The notes under the pieces are model-generated. The model worked only from the letters and a program-made list of their open reading frames with translations, was not told the DNA's origin and made no database searches. Both the position numbers and the translations under genes were made by a program. A stretch of DNA of 56,392 nt from Dehalococcoidia bacterium (GTDB lineage Bacteria; Chloroflexota; Dehalococcoidia; DSTF01; JACRBR01), in assembly GCA_021462855.1 (NCBI GenBank), contig JAJTXQ010000003.1, forward strand, positions 1-56,392. Reading direction: 5' to 3'. Shown here one piece after another: positions 27,403-36,495 of this stretch. Every line of letters starts with the position of its first letter. The first letter of the stretch is position 1.

Positions 27403-29310
27403 TTGGGCATGGACGACGCGTGGCTGCTGCCGGCGATCCCGGTCGCCGCGTTCGTCATCCTCCTCCTCACCAGCCAGTACCTGCCGCGGCGCGGTGACTG
27501 GGTCGCCATCATCGGCATGGCGGCCGCGTTCGCGATCGTGTTCCCGATCGGGAAAGACGTCGCCGACGCCATCGGCGCTGGCGAGTTCCACGGCAGCGCG
27601 CGCTCGTGGCAATGGCTCGAAATCCCCGGCTACATCGAGATCCGCATGGGCACGTTCGTCGACCAGATCACGCTCGTGATGCTGTTCTGCGTGACGCTCG
27701 TCGCGTTGCTCGTGATGATCTACTCCACCGGGTACATGCACGGCGACAGGCGGTACGGCTGGTTCTACGCCGTGATCTCGCTGTTCGTCGCTTCGATGCT
27801 CGGGCTGGTGCTCGCGGACAACCTGCTGCTGCTCTACTTCTCGTGGGAGCTCGTCGGCCTCTGCTCGATGCTGCTGATCGGCTACTACAACGACCGTCAG
27901 TCCGCGGCCGAGGCGGCGAAGAAGGCATTCGTCACAACGCGCATCGGCGATGTCGGGCTGCTGATCGGCATCATCATCCTGTTCACGCAGACAGGCACGT
28001 TCAACATCGGCGAGATCCTGCACGCGGCGGAGGCGGGCGACATCCAGCGCGAGTGGCTGACGGCGGCCGCGGTATGCGTGCTGGCCGGCGCCGTCGGCAA
28101 GTCGGCGCAGTTCCCGCTGCACGTCTGGCTCCCGGACGCCATGGAAGGCCCGACGCCGGTGTCCGCGCTGATCCACGCCGCGACGATGGTCGTCGCCGGC
28201 GTCTACCTCGTCGCGCGCATGCTGCCGCTGTTCGAAGTCGTGCGCGGGATGCCGGAGCTGATCACCGCGCTCGGCCTGACGACGACGATGCTCGCGGCAT
28301 TCATGGGGCTCGCGCAGCGCGACATTAAGCGGGTGGTCGCCTACTCGACGCTGAACAGCCTCGGGCTGATGTTCGTCGCGCTCGGGTCGGGCGCGGTCGG
28401 CGCGGCGATGCTGTACCTGTTCGCGCACGCCTTCTTCAAGGCGCTCCTGTTCCTCGCCTCGGGATCGGTGATCCACGCGACGGAGGAGCAGGAGGTCGAC
28501 AAGCTCGGCGGGCTGTGGGGCAAGCTGCCGCTGACCGCGCCTGCGTTCGTCATCGGCGCGCTGGCGATGGCCGGCCTCGTGCCGCTGTCCGGCTTCTGGG
28601 CGAAGGATGAGATCCTCGTCGGCGTCGACCACGGCCACCTGACGCCGATCGTGCTGTGGACGCTGATCGTCAGCCTGCCGATCACGGCGCTGTACATGAC
28701 GCGCGTGGTGATGCTGACGTTCTTCGGCGAACCAAAGGATCACCATGTGCACGAGCACGCGCACGAATCCGCGCCGGTGATGACGATGCCGCTGCTGTTG
28801 CTGGCCGTGCTGGCCGTCGTCAGCGGCTTCGTCGTGTTCGAGGGCGTGGGCGAGGCGCTGGGCTTCCACAGCGGCTGGCTCGGGTTCATCTTCAATGAGG
28901 CGGAGGGCCCGCACCACTTCGAGGTGCAGTGGGGCCTGACGATCCTCTCCGTGGTGCTGGTGGTCGCGGGGATCGTGGGCGGCGTGTGGTTCTGGGGCGG
29001 GCGCGCCGAACCCGCGCGGCGCGCGGGCGCGTTCTCGCCGTTCTTCTACCGCATGTTCCTTAACCGCTTCTACTTCGACGAGGTCTACCAGTTCGCCATC
29101 GATAAGGTCGTGCTCGCCGCGGGACGCGTCGTCGCGGTGTTCGACCGCGTCGTGGTAAACGACACCGGCGTGAACGGCCCGGGCGAGGCGACGGACTTCG
29201 CGGCGTCCCTCGGCAAGCGCCAGCAGACGGGGTTGTTGCCGAACTACGCGCTGGCGATCGTCGTCGGCATCGTCGTGATCGCCGCGGTGGCCTTCGGGTA
29301 CCGCGGCTAG
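27403..29310 (+). CDS. nuoL: NADH-quinone oxidoreductase subunit L
   Basis: 635 residues from TTG 27403; an ATG at 27409 is the alternative. A gggggagg site lies 14-20 nt upstream, longer than usual. It is an antiporter-like proton-pumping subunit with the conserved blocks WELVGLCSMLLIGYY, HVWLPDAMEGPTPVSALIHAATMVVAG and the lateral helix region at the C-terminus. A His-rich loop, DHHVHEHAHES, lies near residue 450. The C-terminal 150 residues form the amphipathic lateral helix and last span. A short gap of 40 bp separates it from nuoK, the only notable gap in the operon besides the 12 bp before nuoM. Confidence 0.96.
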   Translation: MGMDDAWLLPAIPVAAFVILLLTSQYLPRRGDWVAIIGMAAAFAIVFPIGKDVADAIGAGEFHGSARSWQWLEIPGYIEIRMGTFVDQITLVMLFCVTLVALLVMIYSTGYMHGDRRYGWFYAVISLFVASMLGLVLADNLLLLYFSWELVGLCSMLLIGYYNDRQSAAEAAKKAFVTTRIGDVGLLIGIIILFTQTGTFNIGEILHAAEAGDIQREWLTAAAVCVLAGAVGKSAQFPLHVWLPDAMEGPTPVSALIHAATMVVAGVYLVARMLPLFEVVRGMPELITALGLTTTMLAAFMGLAQRDIKRVVAYSTLNSLGLMFVALGSGAVGAAMLYLFAHAFFKALLFLASGSVIHATEEQEVDKLGGLWGKLPLTAPAFVIGALAMAGLVPLSGFWAKDEILVGVDHGHLTPIVLWTLIVSLPITALYMTRVVMLTFFGEPKDHHVHEHAHESAPVMTMPLLLLAVLAVVSGFVVFEGVGEALGFHSGWLGFIFNEAEGPHHFEVQWGLTILSVVLVVAGIVGGVWFWGGRAEPARRAGAFSPFFYRMFLNRFYFDEVYQFAIDKVVLAAGRVVAVFDRVVVNDTGVNGPGEATDFAASLGKRQQTGLLPNYALAIVVGIVVIAAVAFGYRG

Positions 29311-29322
29311 GGCAGAGGGAAG

Positions 29323-30825
29323 ATGGAATCGGGTTACTGGCTGATCGCGACCGTCGCCATCCCGCTGATCGCGGGCGGTGTGATGGTGCTCATCCCCGAC
29401 GAGCGCAAGGACGTCGTCCGCTGGGTCAGCGCGGCGGTCGGGGCGGTGCTGTTCGCCATCTCCACGTACGTCTTCTTCATGTACGAGGTCGGCGGCGACC
29501 AGTACCAGTTCTTCATCCGCTGGGCGTGGCTCGAGGACGTCGGCTTCCTGGGCGAGAACGGCATCTCGCTTGCGTTCGGCATCGACGGCATCGCCGCGCC
29601 GATGGTGCTGCTGACGGGCGTCGTCGCGTTCGGCGGCGCGCTGATCTCGTGGAAGATCGAGCACCACAACAAGGACTTCTTCGCGCTGTTCTGGGTGCTG
29701 GTGTCGGGCGTGTACGGCACGTTCACGGCGCTCGACCTGTTCTTCTTCTTCTTCTGGTACGAGGTCGCGGTGCTGCCCATGTACCTGCTGATCGCCGTGT
29801 GGGGATCGAGCAGCGTGTTCCCGACGTTCGCGCGCACCAAGGAATACAGCGCGATGAAGCTCACGATCATGCTGGTGTCGGCATCGATCCTCATCTTCAT
29901 CGGTATCTTCGCCGTGTTCCACGAGGCGGGCGCCGGCACGTTCGATCTGCAGACGCTGTACGCGTACCAGTTCGACCCGCGCTTCCAGAAGATCGTCTTC
30001 CCGCTGTTCGTCATCGGCTGCGGCGTGCTGGCCGGCCTGTGGCCGTTCCACACGTGGTCACCCGACGGTCACGTTTCGGCGCCGACCGCCGTGTCGATGC
30101 TGCACGCGGGCGTGCTGATGAAGCTCGGCGCGTTCGGCATCATCCGCCTCGGCATCCAGCTGTTGCCGGAGGGCGCGACGTTCTGGATGCCCGGGCTGAT
30201 GATCCTGGCGACGGCGAACGTGGTGTACGGCGCGTTCGCGGCGACGGCGCAGCGCGACTTCAAGTACATGATCGGGTACTCGTCGGTGAGCCACATGGGT
30301 CTCGTGCTGATGGGCCTCGCGACGATGAACGTGATCGGCGTCAACGGCGCGGTGCTGCAAATGTTCTCCCACGGGGTCATGACGGCGATGTTCTTCGCCA
30401 TGGTCGGCTCGGTGTATGACCAGGCGCACACGCGCGACATGACGCTGTTCAGCGGGCTCGTGCACCGCATGCCGCTGTTCGTGTTCTTCTTCGGCATCGC
30501 GGGGCTCGCGTCGCTCGGGCTGCCCGGGCTGTCGGGGTTTATCGCCGAGTTCCACGTGTTCGGCGGCGCGTTCCGCACGTACCCGTGGGCAGGCGCGCTC
30601 GGCATCTTCGCCGCGGCGATGACGGCGGTGTACATCCTCCGCATGATGTCGATGTCGTTCTTTGGCCAGTTCAACGAGCAATGGTCGGGCCTGCAGGAGA
30701 TGACCTTGCTCGAGCGCGGCACCGCGGCGCTGCTGCTCGGTTTCATGCTCTTCATGGGCCTGTGGCCGGCGCCGTTCATCGACCGCATCCAGGAAAGCGT
30801 GCGTAACCTGCCGGGAGTTTCATGA
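29323..30825 (+). CDS. nuoM: NADH-quinone oxidoreductase subunit M
   Basis: 500 residues, 14 predicted spans. It shows the antiporter-like features ALDLFFFFFWYEVAVLPMYLLI with the key Glu, WPFHTWSPDGHVSAPTAVSM and YSSVSHMGLVLMG. The ribosome site aggg lies before ATG 29323. Its stop overlaps nuoN (ATGA). It pumps protons in the middle of the membrane arm. Confidence 0.96.
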   Translation: MESGYWLIATVAIPLIAGGVMVLIPDERKDVVRWVSAAVGAVLFAISTYVFFMYEVGGDQYQFFIRWAWLEDVGFLGENGISLAFGIDGIAAPMVLLTGVVAFGGALISWKIEHHNKDFFALFWVLVSGVYGTFTALDLFFFFFWYEVAVLPMYLLIAVWGSSSVFPTFARTKEYSAMKLTIMLVSASILIFIGIFAVFHEAGAGTFDLQTLYAYQFDPRFQKIVFPLFVIGCGVLAGLWPFHTWSPDGHVSAPTAVSMLHAGVLMKLGAFGIIRLGIQLLPEGATFWMPGLMILATANVVYGAFAATAQRDFKYMIGYSSVSHMGLVLMGLATMNVIGVNGAVLQMFSHGVMTAMFFAMVGSVYDQAHTRDMTLFSGLVHRMPLFVFFFGIAGLASLGLPGLSGFIAEFHVFGGAFRTYPWAGALGIFAAAMTAVYILRMMSMSFFGQFNEQWSGLQEMTLLERGTAALLLGFMLFMGLWPAPFIDRIQESVRNLPGVS

Positions 30826-32270
30826 CCGAGGGATTGAACTTCGACTACACGGTCTTCATCCCGGAGTTCCTGCTCCTCGGGCTCGCCGCGGCGATCGTCG
30901 CGCTGGACCTGGCGTACCCGGCGATCCGCAAGCAATGGCTGGCATACATCGCCGGTTGCGGGCTGCTGGCGACCGCCGGCGTCTCGCTCGCGTGGATCGA
31001 CGTCGAGACGAACTTCGCGGATCTCGTCGTGGTCGACAACTACCTGACGTACTTCCGCGTGTTCTTCATGGTCATCGCCGCCGTCGTCGCGTTCGCCTCG
31101 GCCGACCTCGTGGCGCAGCGGCTGAAGCACCCGGGTGAGTACTACGGCCTGATCATTGTGTCCACCGTCGGAGCGATCGGGATGGCGGGTGCGCGTGAGC
31201 TGATGACGGCGTACCTGTCGCTCGAGCTGCTGAGCTTCAGCCTGTACATCCTTGTCTCGTACGCGAAGTTCGACCGCCGCTCGAACGAGGCGGGCATGAA
31301 GTACATCCTGCTCGGCGCGTTCTCGTCGGCGATGTTCCTCTACGGCATGAGCCTGATCTACGGGATCACCGGCACGACGTATTACAGCGGCATCGCCGCG
31401 GCGCTCGGCGAGCGGGCGACCGACTTCGAGTGGGCGCTGCTGATGGGCCTGGTGCTGATGATCGCGGGCATCGGCTTCAAGATCGCGGCGGTGCCGTTCC
31501 ACATGTGGACGCCCGACGCGTACGAAGGGGCGCCCGTCGCCGTCACGGCGTACCTGGCGACGACGTCGAAGGCGGCCGGCTTCGCGTTCGTGCTGCCGCT
31601 GTTCAGCAACGCCTTTCAGGTCGTGCACGATGACTGGAGCTGGATGCTCGCCGGCATGGCCGCCGCGACGATGATCCTCGGCAACGTGGTCGCGCTGCAG
31701 CAGCGCAACATCAAGCGGCTGATGGCGTACTCATCGATCGGGCAGGTCGGCTATCTGCTCATGGGCGTCGCCGCCCTGTCGCACGCGAGCGCGTCGGCGC
31801 TGGTGCTGCACCTCACCGGCTACATGGTGTCGAACCTCGCGCTGTTCGTCGTGATCATCGCCTGGGTGCACATGAACGACAGCGAGGAGATCGCCGACTT
31901 CCGCGGCATGCGCGAGCGCGCGCCGCTGCTCGCCGGCGTGCTCGCGGGCGCGCTGTTCTCGCTTGCCGGCCTGCCGCTGTTCGCCGGCTTCGTCACGAAG
32001 TTCATCCTGTTCCAGGCGGCGACCGATGATGGCTATCTGTGGCTCGCGGCGATCGGCGTCACGACGAGCGTGATCTCGCTGTACTACTACCTGCAGGTCA
32101 TGCGCGAAGCGTTCGTCAGCGCGCCGGCCGAAGGCGCCGGGCCGTTGCCGGTGCCGCTGCTGATGCGCGGCCTCGCCGTCGCGATGATGCTCGGCGTGTT
32201 CTACGTCGGCCTGTATCCGCAGCAGCTGTTCGACGCGATCGACAACGCGACGCGCTTCCTCTTCGTCTGA
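30822..32270 (+). CDS. nuoN: NADH-quinone oxidoreductase subunit N
   Basis: 482 residues with about 14 spans, the third antiporter-like subunit. It has TAYLSLELLSFSLYILVSY with the conserved Glu, VPFHMWTPDAYEGAPVAVTAY, and AYSSIGQVGYLLMG. It overlaps nuoM by 4 bp and ends the operon. No clear hairpin terminator follows within the 91 bp before the converging GNAT gene. Confidence 0.96.
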   Translation: MTEGLNFDYTVFIPEFLLLGLAAAIVALDLAYPAIRKQWLAYIAGCGLLATAGVSLAWIDVETNFADLVVVDNYLTYFRVFFMVIAAVVAFASADLVAQRLKHPGEYYGLIIVSTVGAIGMAGARELMTAYLSLELLSFSLYILVSYAKFDRRSNEAGMKYILLGAFSSAMFLYGMSLIYGITGTTYYSGIAAALGERATDFEWALLMGLVLMIAGIGFKIAAVPFHMWTPDAYEGAPVAVTAYLATTSKAAGFAFVLPLFSNAFQVVHDDWSWMLAGMAAATMILGNVVALQQRNIKRLMAYSSIGQVGYLLMGVAALSHASASALVLHLTGYMVSNLALFVVIIAWVHMNDSEEIADFRGMRERAPLLAGVLAGALFSLAGLPLFAGFVTKFILFQAATDDGYLWLAAIGVTTSVISLYYYLQVMREAFVSAPAEGAGPLPVPLLMRGLAVAMMLGVFYVGLYPQQLFDAIDNATRFLFV

Positions 32271-32361
32271 CCCTTTCCGTCTGACCGCGTCGCACGCGAT
32301 ATCGCAACGGCGTGCCAAACATGTCCGCGCGGTGCGTTCGTGCGCTGGCGCAGGCTGCCCG

Positions 32362-32856
32362 CTAGCCGGGGCCGCCGGCGAGCGACGTGAGCGCTTCGCC
32401 GGTGAGCCGGTATACCGTCCACTCGTCCATCGCCACGGCGCCCAGGGACCGGTAGAACGCGATCGACGGCTCGTTCCAGTCCAGCACCGACCACTCGACG
32501 CGGCCGCACCCGCGCTCCACCGCCATCCGCGCGAGCTCGACCAGCAGCGCCTTGCCGAGCCCGCGGCCGCGGTGCGCCGGCCGCACGAAGATGTCCTCGA
32601 GATACAATCCTGGCCGCCCGAGAAACGTCGAGTAGTTGTGGAAGAACAGCGCGAAGCCGGCAACCGCTCCGCCATCCTCGGCGATCAGCGCCTCGACGTA
32701 CGGTCGGGCGCCAAACAGGTGCTCGAGCAGGGCGCCCTCGTCGAGGACGGCCTCCGACGACAGGCGCTCGTACTCGGCGAGCTCGCGGACCAGCGCGGCG
32801 ATCTCCGGCACATCGGCCGGCGCGGCGGCGCGGATGACGCGCGCGCCGGCGGTCAC
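32362..32856 (-). CDS. GNAT-family N-acetyltransferase
   Basis: 164 residues from GTG 32856, overlapping the stop of the crotonase gene (GTGA). The acetyl-CoA-binding P-loop is RPAHRGRGLGKALL (about residues 94-107), preceded by YLEDIFV. The middle has RVEWSVLDWNEPSIAFYRSLGA, typical of diamine or spermidine N1-acetyltransferase-like GNAT proteins. The acetyl acceptor is not predictable. It is translationally coupled to the crotonase. Confidence 0.9.
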   Translation of the reverse strand: MTAGARVIRAAAPADVPEIAALVRELAEYERLSSEAVLDEGALLEHLFGARPYVEALIAEDGGAVAGFALFFHNYSTFLGRPGLYLEDIFVRPAHRGRGLGKALLVELARMAVERGCGRVEWSVLDWNEPSIAFYRSLGAVAMDEWTVYRLTGEALTSLAGGPG

Positions 32857-33713
32857 CCGCCGCGCTCCTCGATCCAGCGGTTGAACGTTGGCGCGCGCTT
32901 CTCGCGGAAGGCGAGCACACCCTCGAGCGCGTCGGGGTGGTGGTCGGTGATCGCGGTGCGCGCGGCGATGTCCTCGAGCGCGGCGGCGAAGCCGGACTCC
33001 GCGGCGTTGTAGATCGAGCGCTTGAGCAGGCGCATGGCCACCTGCGGGCCGTGCGCGAGCTCGCGCGCCAGCTCGAGCGCCCGCGCTTCGAGCGCATCGG
33101 GCGCCGCCACCTCGTGCACGAGTCCCAGCGCGAGCGCCTCGCCGGCGCTGACGATACGGTTGCGCATCAGGAAGTCCATCGCGCCGGCGACGCCGAGCAT
33201 CTGCACCAGCAGAAAGTGCCCGCCCTCGTCCGGCATCAGCCCGAAGCGCAGCGTGCCGCTGCCCATGCGCGCCGCGATCGAGGCGATGCGGAAGTCGCAC
33301 GACAGCGCGAGCGAGAAGCCGGTCTGGACCGCGATGCCGTTGACCGCCGCGATCGTCAGCTTGTCGAGCGCCCGCACGACGACGTTCAGCGGCTGCGACA
33401 GCCAGCGCAGGCCTTCGTACGTGCTCGCCGGGTCGCGGTGGCCGGCGGGGATGTCGCGCATCAGCGGCTGCGCGCCCTCCGAGGGCACGGGCCGGCCGGT
33501 GATGTCATCGCCCGCCGAGAACGCGCGCCCGCTGCCCGTGAATACGATGACGCGCACCGCGTCGTCCATCTGCGCCTGTGTCAGCGTTTCGACAAGGTCG
33601 CGCTTCATCGGCTGTGTCATGCCGTTGAGGCGTTCGGGCTGATTGAACGTGATCACGGCGATGCCCGGATCCTCGACCCGGACCTCGAACCCGCGGAACG
33701 TGCCGGTGTCCAT
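32853..33713 (-). CDS. Enoyl-CoA hydratase/isomerase-family protein with altered catalytic pair
   Basis: 286 residues from ATG 33713, with gaggagg 6 nt upstream. The crotonase fold is recognised by VIVFTGSGRAFSAGDDI, the oxyanion-hole region TIAAVNGIAVQTGFSLALSCDFRIAS and FGLMPDEGG. Aligned with rat enoyl-CoA hydratase, the position of Glu144 holds Thr (SGTLRFGLMP) and that of Glu164 holds Asp (AMDFLM). The protein may therefore be an isomerase or another crotonase reaction rather than a hydratase. It is followed by an overlapping GNAT gene. Confidence 0.85.
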   Translation of the reverse strand: MDTGTFRGFEVRVEDPGIAVITFNQPERLNGMTQPMKRDLVETLTQAQMDDAVRVIVFTGSGRAFSAGDDITGRPVPSEGAQPLMRDIPAGHRDPASTYEGLRWLSQPLNVVVRALDKLTIAAVNGIAVQTGFSLALSCDFRIASIAARMGSGTLRFGLMPDEGGHFLLVQMLGVAGAMDFLMRNRIVSAGEALALGLVHEVAAPDALEARALELARELAHGPQVAMRLLKRSIYNAAESGFAAALEDIAARTAITDHHPDALEGVLAFREKRAPTFNRWIEERGG

Positions 33714-33773
33714 GCGCGCCTCCTCGTTGCACTGCGCAGCATAGGGGCGCGCGCGGCAATGAGCCACGGGCGG

Positions 33774-35102
33774 TTACAGCACCGCCAGGTAACGCTCCAT
33801 CTCGAAGTCGGTGACGTGCTTACGGTACGTCTCGTACTCGATCGTCTTGTTCTTGAGCAGGCTCTCGAACGTGTGCTCGCCGAGCGTCTTGCGCATGAGC
33901 TCGCTGCCGGCAAACGCCTGGATCGCCTCCTTGAGGCTGCCCGGGAGCGACTCGATGCCGCGGGCCGCGCGCTCGTCATCGGTGAGCGCGAACACGTTGC
34001 GGTCCGAAGGCTCCATCAGCGGGTACTCGCGCTCGATGCCCTCGAGGCCGGCGGCGAGCATCACCGCGAACGCCAGGTACGGGTTGCACGCCGGATCTGC
34101 CGCGCGATACTCGATGCGCGTCGCCGTCTCCTTGCCCGGCTTGTACTCGGGCACGCGGATGAGGTCCGAGCGATTCCGCCGCGCCCAGGTGATGTAGACC
34201 GGCGCCTCGTATCCCGGCACCAGGCGTTTGTAGCTGTTCACCCACTGGTTCGTGACGAGCGTGAACTCCGGCGCGTGGCGCAGCAGGCCGGCCATGTACG
34301 CGCGCGCGATCGGCGAGAGGTGCAGCGGGTCCGACGCGTCGAAGAAGGCGTTGCGGTCGCCGCGGAACAGCGACTGGTGCGTGTGCATGCCGGAGCCGTT
34401 CTCGTTCGCCAGCGGCTTGGGCATGAAGGTCGCGTAGACGCCGTTGGCGAGCGCGATCTCCTTCACGACGAGGCGGTACGTCATCGCGTTGTCCGCCATC
34501 GTCAGCGCATCGGTGTAGCGCAGGTCGATCTCGTGCTGGCTCGGCGCCACTTCGTGGTGGCTGTACTCCACGCCGATGCTCATCTCCTCGAGTGTGAGCA
34601 CAGTCTGGCGTCGCAAGTCGCTTGCGATGTCGAGCGGCGTCAGGTCGAAGTAGCCGCCCTTGTCGAGCGTTTCCGGCGCATCGGGCGACTTGAAGTAGAA
34701 GAACTCGAGCTCGGGTCCCACGTAGAACGTGAAGCCGAGGTCGGCCGCGCGCTTGAGCTGCCGCTTGAGCACGAAGCGCGGGTCGCCCTCGAACGCGCTG
34801 CCGTCGGGATGCAGGATGTCGCAGAACATGCGCGCGACACCGCGTTCACGCGGGCGCCATGGCAGCACCTGGAACGTCGCCGGGTCGGGCATCGCCACCA
34901 TGTCCGACTCATCGACGCGCGCGAACCCCTCGATGCTCGACCCGTCGAATCCCTGTCCTTCTTCGAGCGCCTGCTCGAGCTCCTCGACCGTGATCGCGAA
35001 GCTCTTGAGCGAGCCGAGAATGTCCGTGAACCACAGGCGGATGAACTTGATGTCGCGGTCGCGACACGCCTGGAGCACGAATTCTTTCTGGTTATCGATC
35101 AT
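33774..35102 (-). CDS. glnA: Glutamine synthetase, type I (GSI-alpha-like)
   Basis: 442 residues from ATG 35102, with ggagg four nt upstream. It makes glutamine from glutamate, ammonia and ATP. GS motifs are intact: GQGFDGSSIEGF, the metal-binding FYVGPELEFF, NENGSGMHTHQSL for ATP and the RIEYRAADPACNPY block. The residues around the usual adenylylation Tyr (NLY-D in GSI-beta) read NVFALTDDER, so this site is absent and adenylylation control is not expected. A TACAAT hexamer at 35129-35134 may be its -10 element. Confidence 0.95.
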   Translation of the reverse strand: MIDNQKEFVLQACRDRDIKFIRLWFTDILGSLKSFAITVEELEQALEEGQGFDGSSIEGFARVDESDMVAMPDPATFQVLPWRPRERGVARMFCDILHPDGSAFEGDPRFVLKRQLKRAADLGFTFYVGPELEFFYFKSPDAPETLDKGGYFDLTPLDIASDLRRQTVLTLEEMSIGVEYSHHEVAPSQHEIDLRYTDALTMADNAMTYRLVVKEIALANGVYATFMPKPLANENGSGMHTHQSLFRGDRNAFFDASDPLHLSPIARAYMAGLLRHAPEFTLVTNQWVNSYKRLVPGYEAPVYITWARRNRSDLIRVPEYKPGKETATRIEYRAADPACNPYLAFAVMLAAGLEGIEREYPLMEPSDRNVFALTDDERAARGIESLPGSLKEAIQAFAGSELMRKTLGEHTFESLLKNKTIEYETYRKHVTDFEMERYLAVL

Positions 35103-35227
35103 GCAGCCTCCCGTCGCCCACCGCAGCCATTGTATCGGTGCGCCGGCTGCCGCGATGGCCTCCGCGGACCCGCGTAACAGACTCTTAATCGAGCGCGCGC
35201 GCCGCGGCGTCAATCAGCGCTGGTCAC

Positions 35228-35256
35228 TTGTGAAAGTGTACTCACTCGCGTATGGT
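35228..35256 (+). promoter_or_regulatory. Promoter and possible operator of the HxlR regulator gene
   Basis: TTGTGA (35228-35233) and TATGGT (35251-35256) are 17 bp apart. The sequence CACTT-GTGA-AAGTG overlaps the -35 element as a short inverted repeat, a plausible site for autoregulation. Transcription should begin near 35263. Confidence 0.6.
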
Positions 35257-35275
35257 GCCAGCGCAGGAGGATGCG

Positions 35276-35743
35276 ATGGCGAAGGAATACGGGCTGCCCT
35301 GCCCCGTCGCGAAGTCGCTCGACATCATCGGCGACCGCTGGACGCTGCTCATCGTGCGTGACCTGCTGGTCCTGGGGCCGCGCAAGTACATCGAGTTGCA
35401 GGCATCGCTGCGGGGCATCGCGCCCAACGTGCTGTCGGACCGGCTGAAGACGCTGGAGGCGCACGGCGTCGTCGAGCGCGAATTCTACGAAGAGCACCCG
35501 CCGCGCGCGTTGTACAAGCTGACCCGCAAGGGCCAGGATCTGCGCGTGGTGCTGCAGGCATTCGTCCAGTGGGGCAGCAAGCATGCGTACGATGGCGTCG
35601 CGGTGGTGCACGCCGCGTGCGGCCACGAGCTCAAGCTGCAGTCCGTGTGCGAGCGCTGCGACGAGCGCGTCGCGCCGCGCGACAGCCAGATGAAGTACCG
35701 GCGCAAGGAAGCCGCCGCGGCCATGCATCGCGAAGGCCGGTAA
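35276..35743 (+). CDS. HxlR-family transcriptional regulator
   Basis: 155 residues from ATG 35276, with aggagg just upstream (35265-35270). The winged-helix domain contains CPVAKSLDIIGDRWTLLIVRDLL and the ELQASLRGIAPNVLSDRLKTLEAHGVV recognition region. A single Cys near the N-terminus (GLPCPV) is the type used as a redox or electrophile sensor in this family. The C-terminal segment ACGHELKLQSVCERCDERV is Cys/His-rich and could bind zinc. The two converging ABC exporter genes lie next to it and could be its targets, though this is only by position. Confidence 0.92.
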   Translation: MAKEYGLPCPVAKSLDIIGDRWTLLIVRDLLVLGPRKYIELQASLRGIAPNVLSDRLKTLEAHGVVEREFYEEHPPRALYKLTRKGQDLRVVLQAFVQWGSKHAYDGVAVVHAACGHELKLQSVCERCDERVAPRDSQMKYRRKEAAAAMHREGR

Positions 35744-35751
35744 CCCCTGCC

Positions 35752-36495
35752 CTACGTCTCGCGCCAGCGCAGGCCGAGGATACCGACGATCAGTCCGCCG
35801 GCCGTGATCGCCGCCAGATACGCCGCCGAGCGGCCGAATCCGCCGTTGCCCGAAAGGACCGCGTCGAGCGCCGTGCCGGCATGGGTGTATGGCGAGAATC
35901 GCGTCAGCCACTGCAACCACCCAGGCAGGCGATCCGGCGGGAAGTACACCGGCGAGAGCAGCGTGACCATGATGCCGACGAGATTCGCCATCACGTTGCC
36001 GATCTCCGCCGCCGGTGACCACGTCGCGATGATCAGCCCGAGGCCGGTGAGCGAGAGCGATGTCAGCACCAGCAGCGGAAGCAACTCCCAGCCGACGTGA
36101 ATGTCGATGCCCACGACCGGCGCGAACAACAGCACGGCCGCCGCCGTCGCCATCCCCTGCACAAGCGAAAAGCCGATCACGCCGAGTGCGTACGAAAGCG
36201 GGTGCACCGGCGACGTCACTACGAGCTTCAGCGTGAAGTTGAAGCGTTCGAACAACATGATCTGCGCCAGGTTGTTCACCGTCATGAGCCCGATCGCGAA
36301 TACGAGCGATCCCGTCATCAGCCGCGTACCGACGAGGTCCTGCGCGCCCGGCGGCACCAGCCACTTGGCGAAGTACAGCGTGCCTATCGGGATGATGATC
36401 GCCGTGACGATGTAGAACGGCCACCACGACCGCATTTTCAGCATCTGGATCTCGAAGACCACGAGCCCGTCGCTGGCGAACTTGGCGGGGATCAT
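35752..36495 (-). CDS. ABC-2 type transporter permease
   Basis: 247 residues with six predicted membrane spans. The layout (cytoplasmic start, TM1, and the NLVGIMVTLLSPVYFPPDRLPGWLQWLTRFSPYTHAG block) is typical of ABC-2 permeases for drug, polyketide or lipid export. Its start overlaps the stop of the ATPase gene by 4 bp, so the two form one exporter. It converges on the HxlR gene. Confidence 0.92.
   Translation of the reverse strand: MIPAKFASDGLVVFEIQMLKMRSWWPFYIVTAIIIPIGTLYFAKWLVPPGAQDLVGTRLMTGSLVFAIGLMTVNNLAQIMLFERFNFTLKLVVTSPVHPLSYALGVIGFSLVQGMATAAAVLLFAPVVGIDIHVGWELLPLLVLTSLSLTGLGLIIATWSPAAEIGNVMANLVGIMVTLLSPVYFPPDRLPGWLQWLTRFSPYTHAGTALDAVLSGNGGFGRSAAYLAAITAGGLIVGILGLRWRET

Noticed and set aside
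27253-30051. Minus-strand ORF of 932 codons opposite nuoL/nuoM
   Set aside because: Antisense to well-recognised complex I genes; extreme Arg/His/Asp content.
32937-35177. Plus-strand ORF of 746 codons opposite the crotonase and glnA genes
   Set aside because: Antisense shadow; spans two real genes and their gap.
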